Below, one piece after another: positions 45,680-52,983 of a DNA stretch of 64,000 bases (position 1 is the first letter of the stretch; every line of letters starts with the position of its first letter). Position numbers and translations under genes: made by a program. A model generated the notes under the pieces. It saw nothing but the letters and a program-made list of their open reading frames with translations. It had not been told where the DNA came from and made no database searches. This DNA is from DASVFB01 sp963815965 (GTDB taxonomy: Bacteria; Actinomycetota; Thermoleophilia; Gaiellales; Gaiellaceae): NCBI GenBank assembly GCA_963815965.1, contig CAWFIT010000001.1, positions 248,001-312,000 of the forward strand, given 5' to 3'.

Positions 45680-46396
45680 GTGAGCACCGAGACAAAACCG
45701 AAGGTCCTGATCGTGTACTTCAGCCTCACGCACCAGACCGCACGGGTCGCCGACGCGATGACGCAGGCCCTGACCGCGCGAGGGTGCGACGTCACGAAGG
45801 CGTTGATCGAGTTCACCGATCAGCGGTACGTGCCCAAGCTCTCTCAGTTCCCGATGAAGCGCCCGTTTCCGCAGATCGCGAGCATCCTGATCGCGCAGCT
45901 CCGCCACAAGACGGGTGAGATCCGCATCCCACCGGAAGCGGAGGCCGGCGATTACGACCTGGTGCTGATCGCCTCTCCTACCTGGTGGTTCCAGACGAGC
46001 ATGCCGATCCGCTCGTACCTCGAGTCCCCGGCTGCGAAGCCGGTGCTGAACGGCAAGCCGTTCGCGTGCGCGTCGATCTCTCGCCGCTACTACAGCATCA
46101 ACCTCGGGCAACAGAGGAAGCTCGCCGAGAAGAACGGCGGACGCTTCATCGACGAGACACACTTCGTCGTCGCCGGCGGCCAGGTCAAGTCGATGCTCTC
46201 GTGGCTCGGCTACATGAAGCACGGAGAGGCGCAGAAACGCGTCGCCTTGCTGCAGATGCCTCCGCCGAATCTCAAGCCCGACTTCGAGGAGCAGTCGCGC
46301 AGCTTCGTGGACGGCGTCGTTGACCAGGTCCTCCATAAGCCCGTGGTTGCGGGCACGAACAGTGCGGCGGTCGTCGAGTCGCAGAACGCAACGTAG
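45680..46396 (+). CDS. Flavodoxin-like protein
   Basis: 238 residues from GTG 45680 (AAAGGAGACGAA). The FMN phosphate loop region is VLIVYFSLTHQTARVAD near residue 9, and the flavin-stacking loop SPTWWFQTSMP is near residue 99. Longer than classical flavodoxin, it resembles dialkylresorcinol-condensing-enzyme-associated or NADPH:FMN-type flavodoxins. Likely an FMN-dependent electron carrier or quinone reductase. It is followed after 13 bases by a tiny membrane protein gene. Confidence 0.82.
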   Translation: MSTETKPKVLIVYFSLTHQTARVADAMTQALTARGCDVTKALIEFTDQRYVPKLSQFPMKRPFPQIASILIAQLRHKTGEIRIPPEAEAGDYDLVLIASPTWWFQTSMPIRSYLESPAAKPVLNGKPFACASISRRYYSINLGQQRKLAEKNGGRFIDETHFVVAGGQVKSMLSWLGYMKHGEAQKRVALLQMPPPNLKPDFEEQSRSFVDGVVDQVLHKPVVAGTNSAAVVESQNAT

Positions 46397-46409
46397 GAGG
46401 GAGCACGGC

Positions 46410-46535
46410 ATGCTGACCATGACGATTCTCGGCCTCACCGCAATCTTCGGCAGTGCGGCGCTTGCTCGTGCGCGCGCATTGCGAGCGCGGCGAGCCCCAG
46501 TCGCTGGACGGCGTCGCGGTGGCGTTCCGCGCTGA
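46410..46535 (+). CDS. 41-residue membrane protein
   Basis: ATG 46410 has a strong AGGAGGGAGCACGGC site. One hydrophobic helix (MTILGLTAIFGSAALARA) is followed by an arginine-rich tail (RARALRARRAPVAGRRRGG), positive-inside topology. It begins 13 bases after the flavodoxin-like gene, so it is probably the last gene of that operon. No homolog was recognised. Confidence 0.6.
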   Translation: MLTMTILGLTAIFGSAALARARALRARRAPVAGRRRGGVPR

Positions 46536-46668
46536 GATCTCGTGGCCGGTCTGACGAGCGGCCGGCCTTCGCCCCATCTGTCGCAGCTGTCAGCGGTCAC
46601 GGGATCGGATCGCTCGCACGCTGTAAGACTTGCGCAGCCTCGACGGCCGTACGCCCGGTTCCGGCTAT

Positions 46669-46680
46669 TCACCCGGGTGA
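46669..46680. promoter_or_regulatory. Palindromic operator candidate, site 3
   Basis: TCACCCGGGTGA, a perfect 12-base palindrome preceded by T (TTCACCCGGGTGA), 51 bases before the ATG of the membrane protein gene. It matches sites 1, 2, 4 and 5. Confidence 0.6.
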
Positions 46681-46730
46681 TCCTGTTCGGGCACGAGTCG
46701 TATTCGCGAGGGTCTGCCAGTGTAGGCCGA

Positions 46731-47432
46731 ATGACCGAGCCGAGGGATGCGGCGAAGGCCGGCGGCGTCGAACACCGGCTGCAAACGCCGCGCGCTGCAG
46801 GCATCGCAGGACTCGTCTTCTCGGTGCTCTTCGTAGTCGCAGTCCTCGCCTTGCGCGTCCGACCGGACTCCGGAGCGAACGCGCGGGAGATCGCCGACTT
46901 CTACCTCCGGCAGCAAAGCGGCCGCGTCGCCCTGGTGGGCCTGTACGTCGTTCCTTTTGCGGGCATCGCCTTCCTCTGGTTCGTCGCCGCGATCAGGAGC
47001 CACTTGGGAGCGCAGGAGGATCGCTTCTTTGCAACCGTCATGGTTGGAAGCGGCACGCTCTTCGTGGCAATGCTCTTCGCCGCGTCGGCCGCCGGCGGGG
47101 CGCTCGTCGCGGGAGTCAAGTTTCTCGACCAACCTCCGCCAAGCGCAGACACGGTCATCTTCGCCCGTGGCCTCGGGTTCGCGCTCCTCTTCGTCTTCGG
47201 CGTCCGCCTCGCCGCGGTCTTCATGCTCATGGTTTCGACGATCGGACTGCGCACCGGCGTCCTGCCCCGCTGGCTGGTCTTCGCCGGCTACGCGTGCGGG
47301 TTGGTGTTCCTGGTCACCGTTACCTACGTGGAGTTACTTGCGCTCCTCCTCCCGGCCTGGGTGGCGGTGGTGAGCGTGGTGATCCTTCGATCCGCGAGAG
47401 GAAGCGTCGCACCAACGCCGTCACCCGGTTGA
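46731..47432 (+). CDS. Integral membrane protein, unknown function
   Basis: 233 residues from ATG 46731. About six helices, including GIAGLVFSVLFVVAVLALRV, VALVGLYVVPFAGIAFLWFV and FALLFVFGVRLAAVFMLMV, with short loops and no recognised catalytic motif; the pattern is of a small transporter-like or sensor membrane protein. The upstream longer reading is not used because it covers site 3. Its 3' end overlaps the convergent LuxR gene by 12 bases. Confidence 0.75.
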   Translation: MTEPRDAAKAGGVEHRLQTPRAAGIAGLVFSVLFVVAVLALRVRPDSGANAREIADFYLRQQSGRVALVGLYVVPFAGIAFLWFVAAIRSHLGAQEDRFFATVMVGSGTLFVAMLFAASAAGGALVAGVKFLDQPPPSADTVIFARGLGFALLFVFGVRLAAVFMLMVSTIGLRTGVLPRWLVFAGYACGLVFLVTVTYVELLALLLPAWVAVVSVVILRSARGSVAPTPSPG

Positions 47433-49706
47433 ACGTCGCTCGCGCTCCGGCTCGAAGATCCCAGCCTCGGCTGCACGCTCGACCATTTCCTCGCGCGTTG
47501 TCGCGCCGAGCTTGCGGTAGATGCTTCGCCGGTGCGTCTTGACCGTGTTCGGCGACAGCCAGAGCTCGCGCGCAACGTCTGAGACCGAGAGGCCTTCGAG
47601 GAGGAGGTCGAGCACTCGCCGTTCCGCGTGGCTGAGCTCCTCGCCGAGGAAGCCGTCGTGCCGCGGGCGTTGGTGCAGCGCGTCGTCCGTCGTCCGGTAG
47701 AGCTCGCCGAGCACCCCGACGTCCGGTAGCTCGTCCAGCTCCGCCCGGGCAAGCGAGAGTGCCTCACCGGCACCGCCCGAGTCTCCTACGCGATGCCGCC
47801 CGGCGGCGAGGTAAAGGACGGCATGTGCGTGCCAATAGGACGGCTCGTCGCTGCCCGCGAGCTCTACGGCAAGTTCGAGATGCTTGATTGCCGCATGCAG
47901 ATCTGTACCCCGCATCAGGGCACATCCGAGCGCGAGATGCGCGTTGGCGGCGGCGGAGCTCGCGGTGTGGCCGATCTCGTCCGTGAGCGCGAGCGCTTGC
48001 CTTGCAACGCGTTCCGCGCGCTCGGCGTCTCCGTCGGCGAGCTCAATGAGCGAGAGGTACGCCAGTGCGAGGATGCTTGTCGCTCGATGGCGCGCGCCGG
48101 GGAGTGTCCTGGCCTCCTCGAGTGGTACGCGCGCGTCCTCGCGGCGACCGGCGAGGAAGAGCGCCTGCCCCAGCGGCACGAGGCCCGCGTATCGCCACTC
48201 GCTTCCGGCAGGCTCGCTCTCGAGCACGAGCCTTGCCGCGTGCTCGGCGTCGGCGATGCCACGGCTGAGGTACGTCGAGCTGACCATCGCAACCGCGGAG
48301 CGCAGCGACGTGATTCCGTTGGCGAGCGGACCGTCGTCGGGTGCGTCCTCTGCGACACGAAGCCATCGCTCGACCTCGTCGCGTCCTTGCCCGCTCAGTC
48401 GTGCGCTCAGGGCGCGCATCGTCGCGAGTCCGGGGTCGGCGAGTGCCTCCGGCCAGGAGAGCAAGTCGAACCAGCGATTGACCGTCTGCATTCGCCCTGC
48501 AGACAGCAACGGGACGGCCACCTGGATCACGAGCGCGCTCGCGCGGCCGAGGTCCCTGCAGGCGATCGCATGTCCTATTGCGTGCTCGATGTCTCCGTGG
48601 TCCTCGAACCAGAGCGACGCCCGGGCGTGTAACCCGGGAACCGATTCCGCATCGGTCGCCTCGAGCCGGCGCTTCAAGACGGCCGCGAAGAGATGGTGGT
48701 AACGGTACTCGGAGCCGGTCGCGTCGAGCGGGACGAGGAAGTAGTTCGAGCGGTCGATCTCGGCCAGCAGCGAGGCGGAGTCAGAGCGCTCGAGCACAGC
48801 GTCGCAGAGGGACGCGGACAGTCTTTCGAGCACCGACGAGTGAACCATGAAGTCTCGGGTTCGGGGGTCCGCGGTGGCCAAGACATCGTTGGCGAGGTAG
48901 TCGAAGATGTGGCGCGTGTCACCCGAGAACTGGTGGACGAAGCGCTGAGGGTCCACTTGCTCCTTGAGCGCGATCGCGGCCAGACAGAGTCCCGCGAGCC
49001 AGCCCTCGGCCCGCCGGGTGAGCTTCTCGACATCGCGCATCGTGAGCCGGACGTCCGCCTCTCGGAAGAGCGCGCTGGCCTCGGTGGGCGTGACGCTCAG
49101 ATCCCGTGCTCTGAGTTCCGTCAGGTCGCCGTGGGCTCGGAGCCGCGCAATGCGGAAGCCGGGGTCGTGGCGGCTCGAGACGACGACCTGGACCGCACTC
49201 GGAGCGAGATCCACGAACGTGCCGACAGTCTCGTCGCAGGCGCGGCTCGCGACGGTGTGCCAGTCGTCGAGCACGAGCACGACCGGCGGGCAGTCCGCGA
49301 GCTCGTCGACGAGGAGCGGAATTCCCGTCTCTGCGATCGCTCTCGGCCCTGCCGCGACCGCCATCAGGGAGCGTTCGCCGGCGGACTCGTCGACCTCGTG
49401 GAGCGCCGCGATCACATGGCCCCACAGCCTTGCCGGGTCGGAGTCCATGGCGTCGAGCGAGACCCACGCGAAGGCAGTGCGATCCGCGTCCCCCGCGGCC
49501 CACTGGGCAAGGAGCGTCGTCTTCCCGTACCCCGCCGGAGCGCAGACGAGCGTGAGCGTCCTCTCCCTGCCGCTGCGCAGCTTCTGCATGAGATCGGGTC
49601 GCTGGAGAAGACCGTCCTTGACGCGCGGAGGGCGAAGCTTGGTCGGGACGACATACCGCGCTTCACGCGGCGGGATCCGGGCCGTCGTCTTCAAGTCGCT
49701 CGCCAC
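47421..49706 (-). CDS. MalT-type ATP-dependent LuxR regulator
   Basis: 761 residues from GTG 49706 (AAGGGA upstream). The N-terminal VVPTKLRPPRVKDGLLQRP signature is followed by Walker A APAGYGKTT near residue 57, Walker B VVLVLDDWH near residue 143, a winged-helix/TPR middle, and a C-terminal LuxR helix-turn-helix (VSDVARELWLSPNTVKTHRR). It is a MalT/LAL-type activator driven by ligand and ATP. The palindrome at 49741-49756 lies in its divergent promoter. It is the most attractive candidate for the protein reading the TTCAYCCGGRTGAA sites, by proximity only. Confidence 0.9.
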   Translation of the reverse strand: MASDLKTTARIPPREARYVVPTKLRPPRVKDGLLQRPDLMQKLRSGRERTLTLVCAPAGYGKTTLLAQWAAGDADRTAFAWVSLDAMDSDPARLWGHVIAALHEVDESAGERSLMAVAAGPRAIAETGIPLLVDELADCPPVVLVLDDWHTVASRACDETVGTFVDLAPSAVQVVVSSRHDPGFRIARLRAHGDLTELRARDLSVTPTEASALFREADVRLTMRDVEKLTRRAEGWLAGLCLAAIALKEQVDPQRFVHQFSGDTRHIFDYLANDVLATADPRTRDFMVHSSVLERLSASLCDAVLERSDSASLLAEIDRSNYFLVPLDATGSEYRYHHLFAAVLKRRLEATDAESVPGLHARASLWFEDHGDIEHAIGHAIACRDLGRASALVIQVAVPLLSAGRMQTVNRWFDLLSWPEALADPGLATMRALSARLSGQGRDEVERWLRVAEDAPDDGPLANGITSLRSAVAMVSSTYLSRGIADAEHAARLVLESEPAGSEWRYAGLVPLGQALFLAGRREDARVPLEEARTLPGARHRATSILALAYLSLIELADGDAERAERVARQALALTDEIGHTASSAAANAHLALGCALMRGTDLHAAIKHLELAVELAGSDEPSYWHAHAVLYLAAGRHRVGDSGGAGEALSLARAELDELPDVGVLGELYRTTDDALHQRPRHDGFLGEELSHAERRVLDLLLEGLSVSDVARELWLSPNTVKTHRRSIYRKLGATTREEMVERAAEAGIFEPERERRSTG

Positions 49707-49740
49707 GCGTATGTCCCTTCTAGGTTGCCGAGCATCCGAA

Positions 49741-49756
49741 GTTCATCCGGATGAAC
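49741..49756. promoter_or_regulatory. Palindromic operator candidate, site 4
   Basis: GTTCATCCGGATGAAC, a perfect 16-base palindrome between the LuxR gene (start 49706) and the divergent small gene at 49809. Confidence 0.65.
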
Positions 49757-49808
49757 GGCGTCCGTCGATAGTGACGCCGCGGTAAGTGAACGTCAAGCTG
49801 GAAGCTCC

Positions 49809-50030
49809 ATGGGAATCCGCCCAGAGCGCGCAGGGTCGACGCCGTACGAGGTGCTCGTGCGCGGAGAGTTGAGTGCCGATCTCGTCGCGGAGCTCGGCGC
49901 GCGCAGTTTCGAGCCGTCCCGAGGCAAGACGATGATCTTCATCGACGTCATCGACCAATCGCATTTGTACGGCGTGCTGGGGTGGCTCGAAGATCACAAC
50001 ATCGAGATCGAGCGGTTCAATCCGGTTTGA
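49809..50030 (+). CDS. Small conserved-looking protein, unknown function
   Basis: 73 residues with a ferredoxin-like alternating pattern (YEVLVRGELSADLVAELGAR, then MIFIDVIDQSHLYGVLGWL). Such proteins are common as small signal-output or subunit proteins, but no function is known. It is divergent from the LuxR gene with site 4 between them. The ribosome site (GGAAGC) is modest. Confidence 0.65.
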   Translation: MGIRPERAGSTPYEVLVRGELSADLVAELGARSFEPSRGKTMIFIDVIDQSHLYGVLGWLEDHNIEIERFNPV

Positions 50031-50110
50031 GTGGCGGCGAGCACCCGGTGACGAGCGTCCTCTTGCTCAGCCTGGCGTAGGGCGCGTGCTGCGTCTTGTC
50101 ATCGGCGTCT

Positions 50111-50124
50111 TTCACCCGGGTGAA
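50111..50124. promoter_or_regulatory. Palindromic operator candidate, site 5
   Basis: TTCACCCGGGTGAA, a perfect 14-base palindrome 78 bases before the DUF6325 ATG. Confidence 0.65.
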
Positions 50125-50201
50125 CGTCCGCGCCGCTCCTGACAGAGCCCTCGCAGGGTTGCATGCTGACCCAGACAACGAAGTCGACGAGGAGGTAACC
50201 G

Positions 50202-50750
50202 ATGGCAATCGGTCCGGTTCAACTCATCGTGCTCGGATTCGAGCACCCGGAATTCCATGGAGAGATCATCGAGGAGCTCGAGAGGCTCCGCGAGAGCGAC
50301 ACCGTGCGCGTGATCGACGCGCTCGCCGTCTACAAGGACGCCGAGGGCGAAATCGAAGTCAAGCACCTCAGCAACCTCACCAAGGACGAGGCGATCGAGG
50401 TCGGAAGCAAAGTCGCCGCGCTCATCGGTCTCGGTATCGAGGGCGAGGAAGGCATGGAGGCGGGCGCCGAGATCGGTGCCCAGAAGGCAGCTGAGGAAGG
50501 CATCCACGTGTTCTCCGACGAGGAAGCGTGGGACGTGCTCGAGGAGATTCCGAACGACTCCGCCGCAGCGCTGCTACTCCTCGAGCACCATTGGGCGGTG
50601 CCGCTCCGCGATGCGATCGCGCGAGCCGGTGGCTTCCGCGTGTCGGACGGCTTCATCAGCCCGCTCGACCTCATCGAGATCGGCCTGGTGACGGCCGAGG
50701 AGGCGAAGGAGCTGCACGCTCAGGAGAAGAAGGCGGTCGCCACCGCATGA
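50202..50750 (+). CDS. DUF6325/DUF1269-type protein
   Basis: 182 residues from ATG 50202 (AGGAGG site). The GPVQLIVLGFEHPEFHGEII start and a central Ala/Gly/Glu stretch (AALIGLGIEGEEGMEAGAEI) fit DUF6325, in which the DUF1269 membrane hairpin is replaced by an acidic, more soluble segment. Function unknown; it likely pairs with the downstream small membrane proteins and DUF4239 genes in one transcription unit. Its 3' end is the left boundary of the repeated unit. Confidence 0.78.
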   Translation: MAIGPVQLIVLGFEHPEFHGEIIEELERLRESDTVRVIDALAVYKDAEGEIEVKHLSNLTKDEAIEVGSKVAALIGLGIEGEEGMEAGAEIGAQKAAEEGIHVFSDEEAWDVLEEIPNDSAAALLLLEHHWAVPLRDAIARAGGFRVSDGFISPLDLIEIGLVTAEEAKELHAQEKKAVATA

Positions 50751-50777
50751 CGTTTATCTCCGAAGGGGAGGTGTGAG

Positions 50778-50837
50778 ATGTTGGGATCCCGGAGGGTTGC
50801 CCGGCGCACGTCGAGGCGCGTCGCTCGGCGCCGGTAG
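50778..50837 (+). CDS. 19-residue arginine-rich peptide, copy 1
   Basis: ATG 50778 with AGGGGAGG at ideal spacing encodes MLGSRRVARRTSRRVARRR. Nine of 19 residues are Arg. The copy in R2 encodes exactly the same peptide although the DNA differs at three codons, all synonymous, which indicates selection on the protein. It could bind RNA, membrane or a partner protein. It lies between DUF6325 and a small membrane protein gene. Confidence 0.65.
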   Translation: MLGSRRVARRTSRRVARRR

Positions 50838-50841
50838 TCAG

Positions 50842-50891
50842 CTCGAGAACCCGGGGCGGCGCGTCAATTCGCCGCTCCCGGGTCGGTCGAG
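50842..50891 (+). terminator. Hairpin after peptide copy 1
   Basis: Outer 5-bp helix CTCGA/TCGAG encloses a GC-rich 13-bp helix (50849-50861 with 50870-50883, one bulged T) and loop CGTCAATT. There is no T-run; it is either an attenuator/terminator or a structured RNA element. Confidence 0.6.
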
Positions 50892-50970
50892 GAGAGCGTT
50901 TGACCTCGTTCTCATCCGCGTGACACACCGAGGTGGGAATCGGAACGATCAACTTATCGAGGGAGGAACT

Positions 50971-51144
50971 ATGTGGTGGGGAATCGGGATCGGCGGCGTC
51001 TTCTTGTACTTGATCGTGGCGTTCACACTCGGCCTGATGACACTCAGGAATCGGCACGGGTGGATGTTCTTCTTCGGGATCTTCTTCCCGGTGCTCTGGA
51101 TCTTCGGCGCCTTTATGAGGCCGTCGACGGCCCAGGTAGCCTAG
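50971..51144 (+). CDS. 57-residue two-helix membrane protein
   Basis: ATG 50971 with GGGAGGAACT. Two hydrophobic helices (IGIGGVFLYLIVAFTLGLM and WMFFFGIFFPVLWIFGAFM) joined by a short basic turn (LRNRHG). It resembles small PLDc_N/SHOCT-like membrane proteins in layout, but no domain was assigned. It sits between the two repeat units. Confidence 0.7.
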   Translation: MWWGIGIGGVFLYLIVAFTLGLMTLRNRHGWMFFFGIFFPVLWIFGAFMRPSTAQVA

Positions 51145-51196
51145 GGCCAAGACGGTGGCAACCGCGTGACGTCTATCCCCGAAGGCGAGGTGTGAG

Positions 51197-51256
51197 ATGT
51201 TGGGATCCCGCAGGGTCGCCCGGCGCACGTCGAGGCGAGTCGCTCGGCGCCGGTAG
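51197..51256 (+). CDS. 19-residue arginine-rich peptide, copy 2
   Basis: ATG 51197 with AAGGCGAGG encodes MLGSRRVARRTSRRVARRR, identical to copy 1. The codon differences are CGG/CGC, GTT/GTC and CGC/CGA, all silent. Confidence 0.65.
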   Translation: MLGSRRVARRTSRRVARRR

Positions 51257-51260
51257 ACAG

Positions 51261-51311
51261 TTCGAAGACCCTGGGGCGGTGCGTCAATGCGCCGCTCCCG
51301 GGTCGTTCGAA
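51261..51311 (+). terminator. Hairpin after peptide copy 2
   Basis: Outer helix TTCGA/TCGAA corresponds to CTCGA/TCGAG in copy 1, so a C-G pair has become T-A on both sides. The inner GC helix is kept with G-U pairs and one mismatch. This compensatory change supports a conserved RNA structure. Confidence 0.6.
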
Positions 51312-51340
51312 GGAAGCGAGAATGGCGCGCAGGTGCGGAT

Positions 51341-52171
51341 GTGACCCTCCTCTGGGCCGGTCTTCTCGTCGTCGGAGTCGCGGCGCTTGCGATCACGGCG
51401 ATGCTGCTCGTTCGCCGCCGGGCCCCGGAGGGAAGCTACTTCGAGGACGGGGATCGCGCCGCCGGAGTCTTCGGCGTCCTGGCGACTGGGTTCGCGGTGC
51501 TGCTGGGGTTCGTCGTCTTCCTGGCGTTCGAGAGCTTCGATACCTCGCGAAGCGGCGCCGAGACCGAGGCGCAGGTCGTCAGAGAGCAGTTCGAGACGGC
51601 GCAGCTCTTTCCCGCGGGAGTGCGCGCTCGCCTTTCAGGTGAGCTGGTCTGCTACGCGCGTACGGTGATCCATGGGGAGTGGCCAAAGATGCAGGCTGGG
51701 ACCCTCGGCGACCAGGTCAACCCCTGGACCCTCACCATGTTCCGCACGATCAAGACGGTGGAGCCGCGGTCTCCGTCGGAGCAGGCGGCGTACGCGAAAT
51801 GGCTCGACCAGCGCTCCGACCGGGAGAGTGCGCGAGCGGACCGCACTCACGGAGCCGAGGGCGTGATCCCGGCTCCGCTTTGGATCGTCCTGTTCCTGAG
51901 CGCCACGATCATCTTCGTGTTCATGCTGTTCTTCGCCGACAGCGGAGAGCGAGCCGTCGTACAGGCAACGATGATGGGCGGCGTGGCGATCGTGATCACG
52001 TCGACGCTCCTGCTCCTGTGGTTCCTCGACCACCCTTACCACTCCGGCATCGGCGGCCTCCGGCCTGTCGCCATGGAGCGAGCAAGCCGCATTCTCCACG
52101 ACGAGGCAGCAGCCCTCAGTGAGAGGGTCACGATTCCCTGCGACGAGCGAGGAACTCCGCGAGCGGGGTGA
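51341..52171 (+). CDS. DUF4239 membrane protein, first of a pair
   Basis: Two N-terminal helices (LLWAGLLVVGVAALAITAML, FGVLATGFAVLLGFVVFLAF), a soluble middle with a conserved-looking REQFETAQLFP segment, and two C-terminal helices (LWIVLFLSATIIFVFMLFF, VAIVITSTLLLLWFL) match DUF4239, a bestrophin-like family of possible channels. Start GTG 51341 (276 residues) is preferred because the longer reading from 51287 would run through the upstream hairpin; this remains uncertain. Confidence 0.78.
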   Translation: MTLLWAGLLVVGVAALAITAMLLVRRRAPEGSYFEDGDRAAGVFGVLATGFAVLLGFVVFLAFESFDTSRSGAETEAQVVREQFETAQLFPAGVRARLSGELVCYARTVIHGEWPKMQAGTLGDQVNPWTLTMFRTIKTVEPRSPSEQAAYAKWLDQRSDRESARADRTHGAEGVIPAPLWIVLFLSATIIFVFMLFFADSGERAVVQATMMGGVAIVITSTLLLLWFLDHPYHSGIGGLRPVAMERASRILHDEAAALSERVTIPCDERGTPRAG

Positions 52172-52190
52172 TCCCGTTCCCGGAGCAGAC

Positions 52191-52971
52191 ATGGTCGATT
52201 GGGTGCACGGCCTACCGTTCTTCTGGTCGGTCGTCGTGGTGTTCGGCGCGGTGTACCTCATTGCAGCCGCGATTTCGTGGGTTGTACTCAGGCTCGCGGT
52301 CGGCGATCGCGCGCTCGCCTTCAAGGCCGTGTCGCCGGGGCTGCTCCCCCCGCTGGGGGTGGTCTTCGGCTTGCTTGTCGGTTTTCTCGCAGTCCAGGTC
52401 TGGAACGACGTCGGTCAAGCGCAGACGGCGGTCAATCGCGAGGCCAGTGCGTTGCGGTCGGTCGTTCTCTTGAGCGCAAGCTTCCCCGGAGAGTCGCAGG
52501 CCCGAATGCGCGCTCTCGTGCGTCGGGACATCAAGGAGGCCGTCAATGAGGAATGGCCGGCGATGGCCGGCGGGCATGCCAGTCTCACGGCCGTTCCGGC
52601 CGCGCTCGCCGAGGCGCTCCATCTGGCACTTGGGGTTACGCCTCACTCGGAGGGTCAAAAGGTGGCGCAGCGTGAGATGGTGAGCGCGCTCGAGAACGCT
52701 CTCGACGCACGGCGGCAGCGAATCATCGTCAGCGAATCGCGGGTCAACTGGGCGAAGTGGACGGGAGTCGTTCTCTTGGCGGCCCTGACCTTGCTCGCCA
52801 TCGCGTTCGTTCACAGCGAAAACCGGGCAACAACAGCGATCGCGATGGGCATCTTCGCCTCCGCCGTTGCGGTGTGCTTACTGATGATCGCCTCTCAGGA
52901 CAGACCGTTCGCCGGGCCGCTTCGGCGTGAAGCCGGATGCGCTCATGCAGGTCATGCCAGAGGCACGCTAG
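52191..52971 (+). CDS. DUF4239 membrane protein, second of a pair, frame broken near the end
   Basis: ATG 52191 with GGAGCAGAC. Same layout as the preceding gene: WSVVVVFGAVYLIAAAISWV and PGLLPPLGVVFGLLVGFLAV, then a soluble middle, then TGVVLLAALTLLAIAFVHSE and FASAVAVCLLMIA. One extra base near 52922-52927 shifts the tail; removing it gives FAGPLRVKPDALMQVMPEAR and a stop at 52971 (259 residues). This ends just before the convergent cydC instead of 70 bases inside it. The two DUF4239 proteins may form a hetero-oligomer. Confidence 0.78.
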
Positions 52972-52983
52972 ACCTGCCGGAGA

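Larger units (their letters stand above)
50736..50900. repeat. ~165-bp direct repeat unit R1
   Basis: Pairs with R2 at 51155-51320 (offset 419-420). Contains the end of the DUF6325 gene, the ribosome site and ORF of a 19-residue peptide, and a hairpin. Confidence 0.85.
51155..51320. repeat. ~165-bp direct repeat unit R2
   Basis: Second copy of R1; the left boundary still resembles the DUF6325 3' end (ACCGCGTGACG) though no gene ends there. Confidence 0.85.

Noticed and set aside
46542..46730. 63-residue N-terminal extension of the membrane protein at 46731
   Set aside because: It covers the palindromic site 3, has no family-like or signal sequence, and ATG 46731 starts the protein just before its first helix.
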